A program made the position numbers and the translations under genes. The notes under the pieces are model-generated. The model did no database searches and had not been told where the DNA came from. It saw only the letters and a list, made by a program, of their open reading frames with translations. This document shows, piece by piece, positions 1 to 10,531 of a DNA stretch of 21,511 nucleotides; position 1 is the stretch's first letter; the number at the start of each line of letters is the position of its first letter. This DNA is from Chromera velia. Its lineage: Eukaryota > Sar > Chromeraceae. The stretch covers positions 15,001-36,511 of the forward strand of contig JAHBMJ010002389.1 in the NCBI GenBank assembly GCA_018398765.1, in the 5' to 3' direction.

Positions 1-3000
1 CAGAGCGGCAAGAGAGGAGGGACCGCGATCGGATACAGAATGCACCTGCGCGTTCGGAGTGGCAGGCACAGTGGCAAACCGCTGCACTCCCCCCTTTGTC
101 TGTGTGTGGGAAGGGGGAGACACGAAAAGTCGACTGTCGGGAGGATTCCGTGACGGAGACTTCCTTGCTCCTTTTACCCCCTCCTCTTGTTCTTGTTCAT
201 TTGCAAGACCCTCCTCTTGCTTCTTTACACGCGCCTTCATTTGCTTCAATTGCTCTATCAGCGAGGCCTTCAGACGCGCGCGGCGCCTCTCTTCTGCCTG
301 TTCCTCCGTCAAGTTCTCTTCCTCCTCCTCCTCCTCTTCCCCTTCTGCCTCATCGTCGTCCTCATCGGCCCCATGAGCCACCAGATGCTTCCTGTACTGC
401 TGCTGCTGCTGCTGCTGAGGGAAACCGCGACCTCCAAAGCGGAATGGGCCGGCCGGAGAGACAGAACGAGAGACGAAGGCGGATGAGGGCCCCGGAGAGC
501 CTCTGTCTCTTTCTCTGTCTTTCCTTCGCCTTCGCTCCAGACGAACTACTGTCTCCTCCATAGACATCAACTGTCTCCCGAGATCCTTGAAGGCTCCCGC
601 GAGGGTCATAGAGGACTTCTCTTTCTCTTTCTGCTGTTCTGCATCAGCAGCGTCAGCCAGAGGACTCCGACGTCTGTTGGCACTGGTGCGTGCATCACTC
701 CGCCCTTTTGCCCTTTCCCTCTCAGCCAACCTCATCTCCTTCTCCACATCTCGTCGTCTCTTTTCGGCATCTCTGGGAATGTCCCTCGGGACTCCTCCCT
801 GACTCTGCTGCTGCTTCAAAGATCCCCTTTTCTTCAGACGACGAGAAGCCCCTAGTGAGTTGCTGTTGCTTGTCTGCTTTTTCTTTTTCCCCCCGCCGAC
901 CCGCTTGTCTGCTGAAGCCTTCCGAGCAGGTGGGGGTGCGGAGACGGGAAAGTCTTCTAACGGTTCCTCTTCCAGCTCTGCGGGATAAGCAGGGGGAGAA
1001 AGAACAGACAGAGAAATGGCGGCAGATGGGGGTTGGGGTTCCTGTGAGGCCTGCAAAGGCAATGATCCAGAGGGTCTGGCAGACGCGGCGACTTGTGTAT
1101 TTCCCCCGTCCCTTTCCCCCTCCCTCTGGGGAGCCTCCCTTGCCCTTCCCGTTCTCCCTTCACCCCCTGCTCCTCTCCCACCCCCTTGCGCCAGTTCCCC
1201 CTCATGCACCCCCTCTGGAAGATGTTCAGGGTCTGGGCACTCCCCCATGTGGTACTCCAGTTGGCTTTCAAAGACCTGCATAGAAAGAAATGAAGAGGAA
1301 AGATGCAGACATGCAGACAGACATGCTCGAGAAGGAAGGAAGGCTAGCTAGTCGGGGAACAGGCTAACAGAGAGGGGGGTACGATGCAAAGCAATGAAGA
1401 GGCACGGAAGGAAGACCTCATGATGATGCTCGAGGTAGACGAAGACAAAAAAATACAGGAAGGAACTAAAAGATACGAAAACCTACTCACTCACAATTTC
1501 TTGGCAAATCTGACAGCGGAATGGCTGCCCCTTGGGTTCGGGTGGAGCTCCCAACCCCTCAGTGCCGTCTTCTTCTTTCTTGTCCTCTCCTTCGTCGCCT
1601 TCGACCTCTCCTTCTTCTTCTTTGATCGCTTGCGCATCCTGTGCAGAAGCCCCCCCTTCATCCGTATGCCGTTTTTCTTTCTCACGCTCCCCTTGTATCT
1701 GACTGTGCGACTGTGCCCCTCTCTCTCGTGCCTCAGCCCGGAGGAGGGGCAGGGGGAGACGGCTGACGGAGGCCGCAGCTGCAGCAGTCGTCTGAGAGCG
1801 AGACGCCGGCTGGAGCCCGTCGGATGACGTCGCCACAGCCTCGACAGCCGCGGGAGGGTCGGAGAGGGAAATGGACGCGCGCTGTCCCCCCCCTGAAGCA
1901 AAATCAGCCCCCCGGGCGGAGACAGAGGCGCGTGGGTCTTGTGGGGGTAAGTGGTTGGGTTGTGGGAGTGCGTGCGGAACCGGATGCTGCTGTTGGTGAG
2001 ACCCGAAAGGAAATTGTGCGGGCACCTGTTGCTGGTAGGGGGCGTGCCCATGTGTGGGTGGCTGGGTGGCGGTTTGCTGGACTTGAGTGGGTTGCTTCGA
2101 CGTATAGTTCTGCAAGGGAATTTGTTGAGGGGACTGCATGGGTGAGAGGGAAATTGGAGTGCGGTGGTTGCCTGTCTGGGTGCTCGACCTTCGCGGCGCT
2201 CCAATTGTCTGCTGGCCTGCAGGAGGGGCTGCAGAGAAAGAGAAAGACAGAGAGTAGGGGTCTGTCTGAGACCCTGAGGAAGCAGGAAGCACGGCGGGGG
2301 GTTGTTTGGCTTCTTGGGGACGGGCGCTCGGAAGGGACATCGCCGGTATGGATGGGGGCGGGCCTGGGTGCTGGTAGTGAGGGAGGGAGTACGATCGCGC
2401 TGCTGCCCCGGGAGGCAGACTTTGTTGTCTCTGGGCTGGAGGAACTCGGTAGTACTGCTGCTGTTGCTGTTGCGTCTGTGGAGCCGTCTGCAAGCTGATG
2501 TTCACAGCCTGAGATTGCGAAGAGGGACTGATAGCTGCCGGGAGCGTTCCTGCAGACACAGCGAATGGATGCAAGAACAAGGAGGCAGACAGGGGCCGGG
2601 GGAAATGAAAGACACAAAAGTACAGGATCAGGAAGCCTCCAGAGACAGTCGCGAGAACAGCAAGCGGAGATGTGACGTCTAGCTTGTGCACACGGAGTCG
2701 CCTAATTCCCCCGGCACTCATTCCCTGACCGTGCAACCAACACTGTGCCACCGGTTCCTTCCAGCGCGTTAATTCCATTTGCCCATGCACCCATGCAGAT
2801 GATGAACCATGCATGAATTCATGGATCAACGAACGGGTTTTCTCACCTGAGGATAACCGCCTGAACTCAGGCCGGGCACCAATAGGGGGATTCCCCTGTG
2901 GATTAGTGCCTTGGGGAGAGAAGGAACTCTCCTGAGACGCTGCCGAGGGGCCCGCCTGTGCCTGTGCTGCCACAGGAAAGGGGAGGTAGCCGCGTCCGTG

Positions 3001-3267
3001 CTGTCCCGGCGGGAGGTGAGGGTGGTGAGGCGGTGGAATGTGCATGAGAGGACTTCGGGCACCAAAAGGAAGAGTTCCAGTCTGCAGAGGAAGATAAATC
3101 AGGGGCCGTGAGGTCAGAAGGATCTTTTATCTTCTCTCTTCTTCGTCGTCTCTGCACTGTTGCACGGCCAGTAAAGGATTCACGCGCGCTTTCAGAAAGG
3201 GGAGAAGGAAGTCCAAAAACGGATGGGCCAAACCAAGACTGACGTTTTGGATGGGATTGCTCGCCAT
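1..3267 (-). CDS. Gene A: Q/P-rich protein with a C2HC zinc knuckle (3' end outside window)
   Basis: Proposed exons: 3267-3184, 3081-2847, 2549-1495, and 1275 to beyond position 1. All joins keep frame. Introns begin GTGAAT, GTGAGA and GTGAGT and end in TGCAG. About 855 residues are visible and exon 4 stays open to the window edge. The start, ATG in an ATTATGGCG context, gives MASNPIQNVSLGLAHPF. Residues ~30-420 are rich in Pro, Gln and Ser, with a Q7 run. A zinc-knuckle pattern C424-x2-C-x11-H-x3-C443 (FRCQICQEI then VFESQLEYHMGEC) is split by the third intron. Exon 4 encodes charged, coiled-coil-like sequence: Lys/Arg stretches, a second Q7 run, a Glu-rich block and RARLKASLIEQLKQMKARVKK. 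The pattern suggests a nuclear DNA-, RNA- or protein-binding factor, but I do not recognise the family. Intron 2 is 297 bp and lacks in-frame stops, so a naive ORF reads through it and shows a spurious hydrophobic segment. Exon 1 is the least certain. Confidence 0.65.
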
Positions 3268-4017
3268 AATTGTCGGTGCGGCCAGAGAGAGAAAAGTGAA
3301 AGCTGCAGTCAGACATAGAAGACAAAATACGTAACTGTTGGAGACTGTTGAGTCTGATGTAGATCTGCATCATACAATGCGTATTCTTTGTAGAATAACA
3401 ATTCAATTGAAGTCTCACATGTCCATCCACACGGAAGATTGATCAGCGCAGACTGACCTCGGTCCGCTGTTCCTCCTCGTCAAATCAAAGCAACGCCGGT
3501 CTTTTATTAATATACAATGCAAGAAGAGAGTTTACAAGCAGGCCTTTCATCTCTTCAGTGTATAGTGAGAGAGTCGTCTGCAGGAGCAGCCCTGACCGAC
3601 TCTTCTTCCCCCAGTGTCTAAGCGCTTTAAAGAAGGTTAATGAATCTGTCGGGTCTCATGTTGATAAGCAATCCGCAAGACTCGGGCGGCGAGTGGAAGC
3701 AATGAGATTGAATTGAATGATGGATCGTTTGAGGTCGTTTGAGCAGCTAGACTGAGAATGCTCGCGGCACGTGCAGCTGCTTGTAAAGCCGCGCTCGCTT
3801 CGCTCGCGCTGCGTGCTCCAAGCCCCGGATCGAGGGCGCAGCCCCCCTGGGCGCTTTTGTGGGCCCGCCGCGTCATGCATGGCAGCGCCGTATCCTGCGA
3901 TCCGCATTTTTTTTTTTTTGGAAAAACATTTTGAATTGTAGTTTGCATACATCACGTTTGCATACATACATAATGATCGTCTTCATGTTTTTCAAACTGT
4001 AGTTTAATTCTTTTTTT

Positions 4018-4260
4018 CACCTCCCTGACACTACAAGCCACTTGAAACAGAAATCTTTAAGTTCATCTGCCCATGCGACTTTGTGTTTCAAGAATTAATC
4101 CGCGCCGCATTGAACTTTCAAGACATATCAAGACACTATCCCGCACTATTCACGCCTGTGGCACAGAGTTTCAAGATATAACCCACACCTGTGGCACGGA
4201 TTAAAGCCATCCGCGAGAGCAACTTTAAATTTAAATGGCCTGCAGTGTCGGGGAGGGATT
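4018..4260. mobile_element. MITE-like element, copy 1 (~240 bp)
   Basis: The left end reads CCTCCCTGACACTACAAGCC (4020-4039). The right end (4238-4257) is its imperfect inverse, GGCCTGCAGTGTCGGGGAGG, matching at about 17 of 20 positions. Length and ends match a second element at 8753-8989, whose ends read AACCCCCCTRACACTCCAGT. The interior holds repeated TTTCAAG words (4086, 4116, 4169) and CCTGTGGCAC palindrome-like units (4155, 4187), also found in the other copy. T runs flank both ends, so the target duplication cannot be read clearly. No ORF is present, so it would be non-autonomous. Confidence 0.6.
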
Positions 4261-5034
4261 TTTTTTTAGTAACCAGCAAGTATTTGGTTTTATTGAATTA
4301 CTTCTTTAATCAAGCCCAGTCGCCATCCTCTTCCTACTATCTGTTACCTCCTCTAACACCTGGACGGCCACCAATCCTCCCGTTGTCTACGATCCGCATC
4401 TATCCGCATCGGATGAATACTGAACAGCTACCTACGTACCGTAGCAGTAACCATATATAACCATACCACACCTGGTCCGCTCTGGACCATGTGGGACCAT
4501 ACAGAAGTTAGCAGAAGTTGCAGAACTCACCCACGTAACTTTAAACACGGACTACAACTGCCTAAGTCTACCTAAGTTAACCTCCCTGAACCTAAGTACC
4601 ACTTAAAAAAATATGATTAAGATGATCTCTATCAATTTCTGTATCCACTACTATCTACGCCCACATCGTACTCTAAGAGATCGTTCACGCTTGCAGTGTA
4701 GACGGTCTAAAGTAAACTAAATTTTTAGTTTAAGTTTTTTTACATTTTTTTATGTATGATGATTGAGGGTGAAATCCTAGATTTAGCGACGCCAAATCCT
4801 AAGCCACTAACAAGGCTTTAAGGATATTCATGGGGGGGAGGGGATGAGGAACGATGAGGAACTTCAAGCTTGCATGCCAATCGGATTGATTCGCCTCAAG
4901 GCACACCACATCTGCGGAAGCACATGGAGATATAAATACTCAGTACATGCGCACACCATATTGAATTTCATACATTGAATTCTGAATCAATCCAAAAAGA
5001 GAGTAAGAGCAAGGATAGATGAGTCTCAGAGGTA

Positions 5035-5223
5035 ATGAGAAGAGAAACGGGGTTGATGACAGACTCTTTCGAAGATCTACACTGGCTTATGCCGTCCAAA
5101 GGCAAAGTAGCAACTCGATTGAAGCAATCAATACTTTCTGATCAGTCACTAAGGGAAGAAGGAACCACAAAGGTTCAAATTTGTGCTCGCAATGTTCAAC
5201 TGGTTTTCATGAGAAAGGAGTAA
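5035..5223 (+). other. Isolated 62-codon ORF of unknown nature
   Basis: An ATG-initiated frame encodes a 62-residue hydrophilic peptide (starts MRRETGLMTDSFEDLH, ends VQLVFMRKE) in otherwise AT-rich intergenic sequence. Its composition is less repetitive than its surroundings, so it could be an exon or a decayed transposon fragment. I recognise no motif, and see no obvious flanking splice partner. It may well be chance. Confidence 0.12.
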
Positions 5224-6034
5224 AGGAGCAAGAAAATTAAATAAAGACAAACACTCGATCAATCAAGTACATACACCTAAACATATATACAAATACCAAA
5301 ATCGTATCACCGGAAGCCTAATCGACCCTGCGGTCATCTTACAAAGTACTCGCAGATCTTTTGATGTGCTTTGAAGACCGTGCTCTCCCATGACTCAGGA
5401 GTTCCGTCTCCACCTTCGACAATCAGACGAGTCATTCGTCCTCCTGGCCCGATGCTTGCATGAGCCGTGCGGCCGTGTTTGTTTTTTCTTTAAATTTCAT
5501 CATGCCTTTAGATCAAATGCTGAATTAAAAGTTTATTCTGAGTTAATTTTTGAACTGTTAACAATTTTTAAGCTAATATATATCAGTGACGCGGTTCAAA
5601 TACCAATCAAGCTCATATCTGTCACTGTTGTTTCTTGATTGATCTAGTGATTGATTGATTATATGTATGGTTTATTGATTCAAAATATCATTGATAGCAT
5701 AATAATTTAAATGATCGACCACAAGCATGCAACGTCATATACGTCTGATCAAGCGATGTCTTTGCTTTCAAAGTCGGTCTCTTCCTTTTTTTTCCAAAGT
5801 TGTTCAAAGCATCATAGAAAATCTGTCTTTTTCTGTGTCTAACAATTTTATGATGTGCTCAACTCTTCCCACAAGCTCCTAAGCACACGCAGCAGCAGGA
5901 AGGGTTGCGCTCAACACCTGCACAATGCCGAAATAATCCACCATTTGTAGGTGACTTGGCGTGTTTAGTGACAACGAGTTACAAGGACCTTGACAGCCGG
6001 GTTGAGGAGGTCTTGATAATCGGTCTCCCCCCAC

Positions 6035-7081
6035 TCACTCAACTCCCAACTCGCCCCAATCACAGTCGTCAGTAATACAACCCAAGAGGAGGCCAACGTC
6101 TCCGTACGCACTTTCATCCTCAGCAAACATCTGCATCAAGTCGGACGCAGTCTCCGCGTCCACCTGCCCACTCTCTCTCATGCGATCGACTTCGTCCGTT
6201 GTGACTTTGTAGTACGGAGGATCCTCGTGACCCGGGAAGGCCAACTTTTCCGATGCTACGTCCTTACTTAGCGCGATGCAATCACGCCCCCTACGGACTT
6301 CAATGATCTTCTCGATTCTAGTTTTCACGCAGTCAGAGAACTCGACCCACGTGTACGTCTTTCCTTGCCACATATACCTGCAGGCAATTCAACGCATGCC
6401 GAGAAGTGCATGCATATGAAAAAAAAAAAACTTACCACATATACCTGCAGGCAATTCAGAGCATGCCGATAAGCAAGCCACGTCGGTGTAAGGGCGGTCC
6501 GATCGTCCCTAGATTCCGTTCCGTCTCGCCTGACTTCTCGCAGCTTCTGACCTGATCTGTTGCCGCGCTGTGGATTTTGAATCTGCCAGCTGGATGCATT
6601 GAGAAAATACACATGCAGCTAGGCTGGCCTGCATTGACCAGAGACTTTCTTTAGACAATTAATCCGACATGCATACCTGGCTTTCCTGTGCTTTTGTGCT
6701 TTCGCATCTTTCTCGAAGTCCCCCTTCGGGACTGGCTTGCAACACCTGCATTGACGGTGTGTGTGAATGTGTGAAAGGGAGGGCAAATCCATCAGTGGTT
6801 GACCATGCACCTAGCTGAGCTTGGTGATCTCACACGGATGCACACACATGCATGGATCGATAGGTGGACCTTCGAGGCTGCAGGCTTCCTTCCTACACCG
6901 GAGACATGCGTTGAAATCAGTCTTGCCTGTCAGTTGAAAAGGAAGAGTCTGAATAGCGGTGGGTCCACCAGATGAACATGCATTCTTTTTCTCTTCACCG
7001 AGCTCGGATCACTTACAGGCAATCTGTCAGGGCCGGTCGGAGTGTGTGTCTGCTTATCTTCCTGTTGTGTCTCTCGACTCT

Positions 7082-7118
<37 letters not shown>

Positions 7119-7982
7119 GTCTGTCTGTCTGTCTGTGTGCACCTGTTCGTCTTGCATGGGCACAGCTGACTGACTGACCGACCATGGATCTGGCATGTAG
7201 ACTTTTGATGGCCGTTGCTTCTTCATGAGTGCACGGAAGTCCACCCTCCCTTTTTCCTCAGGTTTCTTTTCCTCCTCCTTCTTTGTGGGCTTTTTGGCTG
7301 GGGCAGGGACTGAGGCAGATGGCTTTGGCCTGGGCCATTGGGCGTCTTTGGAAAGCTCTTTTTCGACTTCCTCTTGGCTGGCAGGAGCGGAAGGTTTCGT
7401 GACGGGTTTCTTCTCAGGTTCCGTTGGTGATACCGTCTTTTCTGGCCCCGGGGGAGCTGGAGTTTCTTCAGTTTGCGTCTCTTCTTTCGGTGCAGGCGGG
7501 GACGCTTCAAAAGAAGCTGGCTTGATTGTCTGATCCCTAGTTTCTGGTTGCGCTGAATTCGGGTTTGCAAACACGTCTGTGGAAGAGGGGTCTATGGGCT
7601 CAGATGGTTTCGGTTTCTCTCCTATCACTTCCGTTTCGTCCTCGCCCTCATTTGCCTTCCCTTCAAGGAGACCGTCAACATCCCCAGCGGAGGGTCCTGT
7701 ATCTGTGTTGGCACTGTGGGAGCCTTCAATGTAAACCTCCCCGACTCCTGTCTGCAGATCCAGGGTCTTTTTTGTTCTGGGTGTGTCAGGCTGTTCGTCT
7801 TTCTCTCCGTCTCCTCCCGGGGGTGCTTGCTGCTCGGGTTCCGCAGGTGTTGGAGATGGAGAGGGCGAAGGTGTTGGGGACGGACCCTTTGCCTTCATTC
7901 CATTCCAGAGAAAGTAGCCACCACCTCCTAACACAGCCACCACACTGACTACAATCAGAACCTTCAGAGGCGAGGGAGCCAT
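6035..7982 (-). CDS. Gene B: predicted single-pass membrane protein, unknown family
   Basis: Proposed exons: 7982-7179, 7061-7017, 6926-6834, 6745-6677, 6628-6552 and 6377-6035, giving about 476 residues. The start ATG lies in AAAATGG. Residues ~8-26 (VLIVVSVVAVLGGGGYFLW) form one hydrophobic segment, so a signal anchor or uncleaved signal peptide is likely. It is followed by a long Pro/Glu/Lys/Thr-rich, probably disordered region (about 30-265), then short exons, then a compact C-terminal part beginning RYMWQGKTYTWVEFSDCV and ending CDWGELGVE before the stop. The 77-nt exon joins the last exon in phase 2 (AG plus GTATATG). That join is the main reason to merge the two open regions. Exon 1 could instead end at 7143, and the second exon could start at 7049. 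Donors read GTCAGT, GTAAGT, GTGAGA, GTATGC and GTCAGA. The last intron carries a duplicated acceptor (6368-6473). No family recognised; the middle exons are the weakest part. Confidence 0.5.
6368..6473 (-). repeat. Duplicated 3' splice site in the last intron of gene B
   Basis: Direct repeats at 6368-6406 and 6435-6473 (39 bp, 36 identical) each contain the acceptor TTGAATTGCCTGCAG (minus strand) plus ten bases of the next exon (GTATATGTGG). The 28-bp spacer (6407-6434) contains TGCATGCATATGAAAA and an A run. The copy at 6377 keeps the downstream frame. Using the copy at 6444 would give Tyr-Met-Trp and then a stop. Confidence 0.85.
7085..7138. repeat. (TGTC)n microsatellite
   Basis: About thirteen TGTC units, with one TATC variant, lie in the proposed first intron of gene B. 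On the coding strand they read (GACA)n. Confidence 0.95.
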
Positions 7983-8404
7983 TTTGCAAAGAACGTTTGT
8001 TGAAGTGCAGGAGAAGCACCAACCAAGTACAAAATCGCACCAACGGAAGAGATCGAAATTTTGCTGAGGGTGCAAGCCAGATGTCACCTGATTGATTATT
8101 TGCTAGCTCAGAGGATCAGTCCCGTTGTGCAAAAGCGGTGCGTGATTCTATGTATAGGTACCTGCTTTGAGCCTGATTCAAAGCTCAATCTTGAACTTTG
8201 CGTGCCTCTAAGCGCAGCACAGAGTGAGTCGATCGTCGGACGCCCCTGAAAAGTGCGTGTGCTTGTGGGATGTGTCTGAAGATTTGCTTCGCCAAAAAGT
8301 CATTCACAAAGAAGCCGGATTCATGCAGGTATCACATTCAGCGCCGTCCTTGCATGCATATAATATCGCGACAAACAGATCGAGACGGTTATGTAATATG
8401 GCGA

Positions 8405-8447
8405 ATGCATGCATGCATGCATGCATATAATTGTGCAACACAATTAT
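8405..8447. repeat. (ATGC)n tract with adjacent perfect hairpin
   Basis: Five tandem ATGC units (8406-8425) make overlapping TGCATGCA palindromes. Immediately after them ATAATTGTG (8427-8435) and CACAATTAT (8439-8447) form a perfect 9-bp inverted repeat around a CAA loop. A separate GCGCGCGCGTGCATGCATG stretch lies at 8523-8541. Confidence 0.85.
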
Positions 8448-8752
8448 TTCAAATTTAATACCGAAAATAATTATACGTACCCGGCCAATTATAAACAAAA
8501 ATCCAAAAATCTCTCACATTGGGCGCGCGCGCGTGCATGCATGGCACCTGTGCATGGTGTGACTTAATCTGTCAGTCAGTCGGTATATAAGCTGCATGGT
8601 CTTTTACCGATCAGCGGTGGAGTTAAAAAGGTGGGTGTCTTAATTGAAATGCTTCGCGAACAACGTCGAAGGTGCATGAGTGCCTTAACTTTAATGTTAC
8701 GTACAATATATGAGTTTCTAATTTTTTTAAATTTATATTCGGAATATTTCAT

Positions 8753-8989
8753 TAACCCCCCTAACACTCCAGTCTGTGTTAAAATAAATTTTTCAATGCT
8801 GGCCGCACCTGCGGCGCGGTTCTTTCAAGACTTTTTGCGTCTTCCACAAAAAAATTTAAGTGTACTTTATTTTAGCTGCGTCTTCGGCACGCCACTTTCA
8901 AGTTAAGCCGTGCCTACGGTGCAGGCGTTTCAAGTCTGGCCGCACCTATGGTGCGGCGTTTCAAGTTTACTGGAGTGTCAGGGGGGTTG
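8753..8989. mobile_element. MITE-like element, copy 2 (~237 bp), with TIRs and a 6-bp target duplication
   Basis: The left end AACCCCCCTAACACTCCAGT (8754-8773) and the right end (8969-8988) are inverted repeats matching at 19 of 20 positions. TTTCAT occurs directly outside both ends (8747-8752 and 8990-8995), consistent with a 6-bp target site duplication. The interior has TTTCAAG about every 31 bp (8896, 8928, 8959) and palindromic units such as CCGCACCTATGGTGCGG (8939-8955). It carries no ORF. It shares end sequence and length with the element at 4018-4260. Confidence 0.75.
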
Positions 8990-9251
8990 TTTCATCATCC
9001 CCCCCCAACCTGGGCCTACCTGCCATATAAGTCTTTAGCTGAAAAAAATGTTGCACTTTTAGATACTTTTAGCAGAAAGTCGCGCATGTGAGTCGATAAT
9101 GTAAGTAAAGGAACCAAAGTTTCTAACTATCACTGAGCTGATCAGCTGTGTTTAGCTGTGCCAGAATTACTTCCACGTGCAAAGCACGCAATATGACTTA
9201 TTCAAGTTAATTCCGGTTAATTCGATCGGCTCTTTACACCATCTCATGAGC

Positions 9252-9938
9252 GCAGTACGAGGCGACGTACAGTGGTAAAAAAAAAAAAAATGAAAACGTC
9301 TATTCTTTTTTTTTAAAAAAATTTAAAATTTTATTGTATATATAAAAAAAAATAAAGGTTAAATGACTAGATTCAACTAGAGTTTGAATCATATCTAGGA
9401 TCCCAGTTTCACTTTTAGCTTGGTAGACGCTTAAAAAGATTGACCAAAACTAGCTTTGACTAGAGCTTCGAAATGTATATCATCCTAGATATCGTCAAGG
9501 AGCCAGTCAAAGAACTTCTCTTCTGTCTGCTCTTCTGTCTGCATCCATGCATCCATCCTTCTTGTCACTCTTTGTATAGGACAAAAGAGAGCTCCCTTTT
9601 CCCTTCGCCCGCCCGCTCACCTTCGTCCCTGTAATCTCCTTTTATGATAGTCACTGCGTGCAGTGCCATACATGTAGACTTCATTCATTTTTCAATTAGC
9701 ATGAATGGTGAAACGATGGACCGGATCACTCCCTCTGTCTCCCTCGTCTCTCACACTTATTTGGTCTATCACCTAGTCCATCACCCGGCATCCCTCCAGT
9801 GAGGAAGTTAGTTTAAAAGTACTTCTAAAAGGTGTTTCTAGAGGTGCCCTAGGAAATCCTTCGTAGAAAAAAAGAAAAAAAAAAAATCTGGAAAGGTCTT
9901 TTTTTTTTTTTTTACCACTGTGCGTCGCCTAGGTGCAG
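9252..9938. mobile_element. Inverted-repeat-bounded ~690-bp unit
   Basis: GGCGACGTACAGTGGTAAAA plus an A run (9261-9290) reappears inverted at 9898-9929 as a T run plus TTACCACTGTGCGTCGCC. The core differs by one base, and weaker similarity extends outwards (GCAGTACGA versus TACTGCACCTA). The interior is AT-rich and non-coding. A non-autonomous DNA element is the simplest reading. No target duplication is evident. Confidence 0.5.
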
Positions 9939-10531
9939 TATGCTTTCCTGATATTTCCTGATAGGGACCAAGGATAGTTAAATGTAGCAGTGCCATGTAT
10001 AGATCAGTACAGCTAAGATATGGACAGCACATGTCTCCAGTTCTGCCGGGGCACTACAAGTAGGACTTCAGTCCTTGTTTGTTTCCTCGGTCTCTACTAT
10101 ATGTTGCTTCATTAAGAAAAAACATAATTATTATGAAACGGTTAACCGTCATATATATTAGTGGCTTTATTCATAATCATCTACATAACTTTAGAAAACC
10201 GTCTGAAAACGTCAGTGTTACGTCACTGCAATGTCCCATGCATTAATAAATTTGATCGGTTCCTGAAGCTGCAGGAATGTAGGCCAGGAATGACCTCGTT
10301 CGGTCTGTACGTGCTGCGAACGCCGCTCACAAGCATTTCCTCATATTTCCTCCGGTGAGTCGGAAACCTCTTTTTGTTTTATTTTTCATTGTTCGACTAG
10401 ATTTTATAATGAAAACATATTTACTAGCATATTTAATAAGTCAGGGTAATGGTTATACCGCCTGCTAAGATTACCAGATCTAGTAACGTTACTTGCCAAC
10501 GTTCGATCTAGGCGAAACATTCAGACCACAT

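Larger units (their letters stand above)
3268..6034. other. Intergenic region between genes A and B
   Basis: About 2.8 kb of mostly AT-rich DNA with no convincing gene. A GC-rich stretch at 3770-3900 is followed by a T run at 3907-3919. A MITE-like element lies at 4018-4260. From 4320 to 4760 the sequence is low-complexity, with many CCTA/TAAGT words and a small inverted repeat around CTGGTCCGCTCTGGACCA (4472-4489). The part from 5240 to 5720 is AT-rich and featureless to me. Since both flanking genes are on the minus strand, this should contain the promoter of gene A and the 3' end of gene B's transcript, but I could not assign either signal. Confidence 0.6.
7983..10531. other. Intergenic region between genes B and C
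   Basis: About 2.5 kb with no supportable gene. The first ~500 bp upstream of gene B are of mixed composition and presumably hold its promoter, though I cannot point to a core element. Then follow an (ATGC)n tract with an adjacent hairpin (8405-8447), a MITE-like element (8753-8989), an inverted-repeat unit (9252-9938) and AT-rich sequence from 10040 to 10500. Short ORFs here are scattered and have low-complexity translations. Confidence 0.6.

Noticed and set aside
59..802. Plus-strand ORFs opposite gene A
   Set aside because: The minus-strand frame is open without a stop from 1275 to 1 and continues the zinc-knuckle protein. The plus-strand frames are serine- and leucine-rich shadows of its Glu, Arg and Gln codons.
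1483..3045. A single uninterrupted 520-codon minus-strand gene with an internal transmembrane helix
   Set aside because: The hydrophobic part lies in 2846-2550, which has a strong donor (GTGAGA), a TGTCTGCAG acceptor and a length divisible by three. It is better read as an intron that happens to lack stops.
6959..7177. Plus-strand ORFs rich in CLSVCLSV repeats
   Set aside because: They are translations of the (TGTC)n microsatellite, antisense to gene B.
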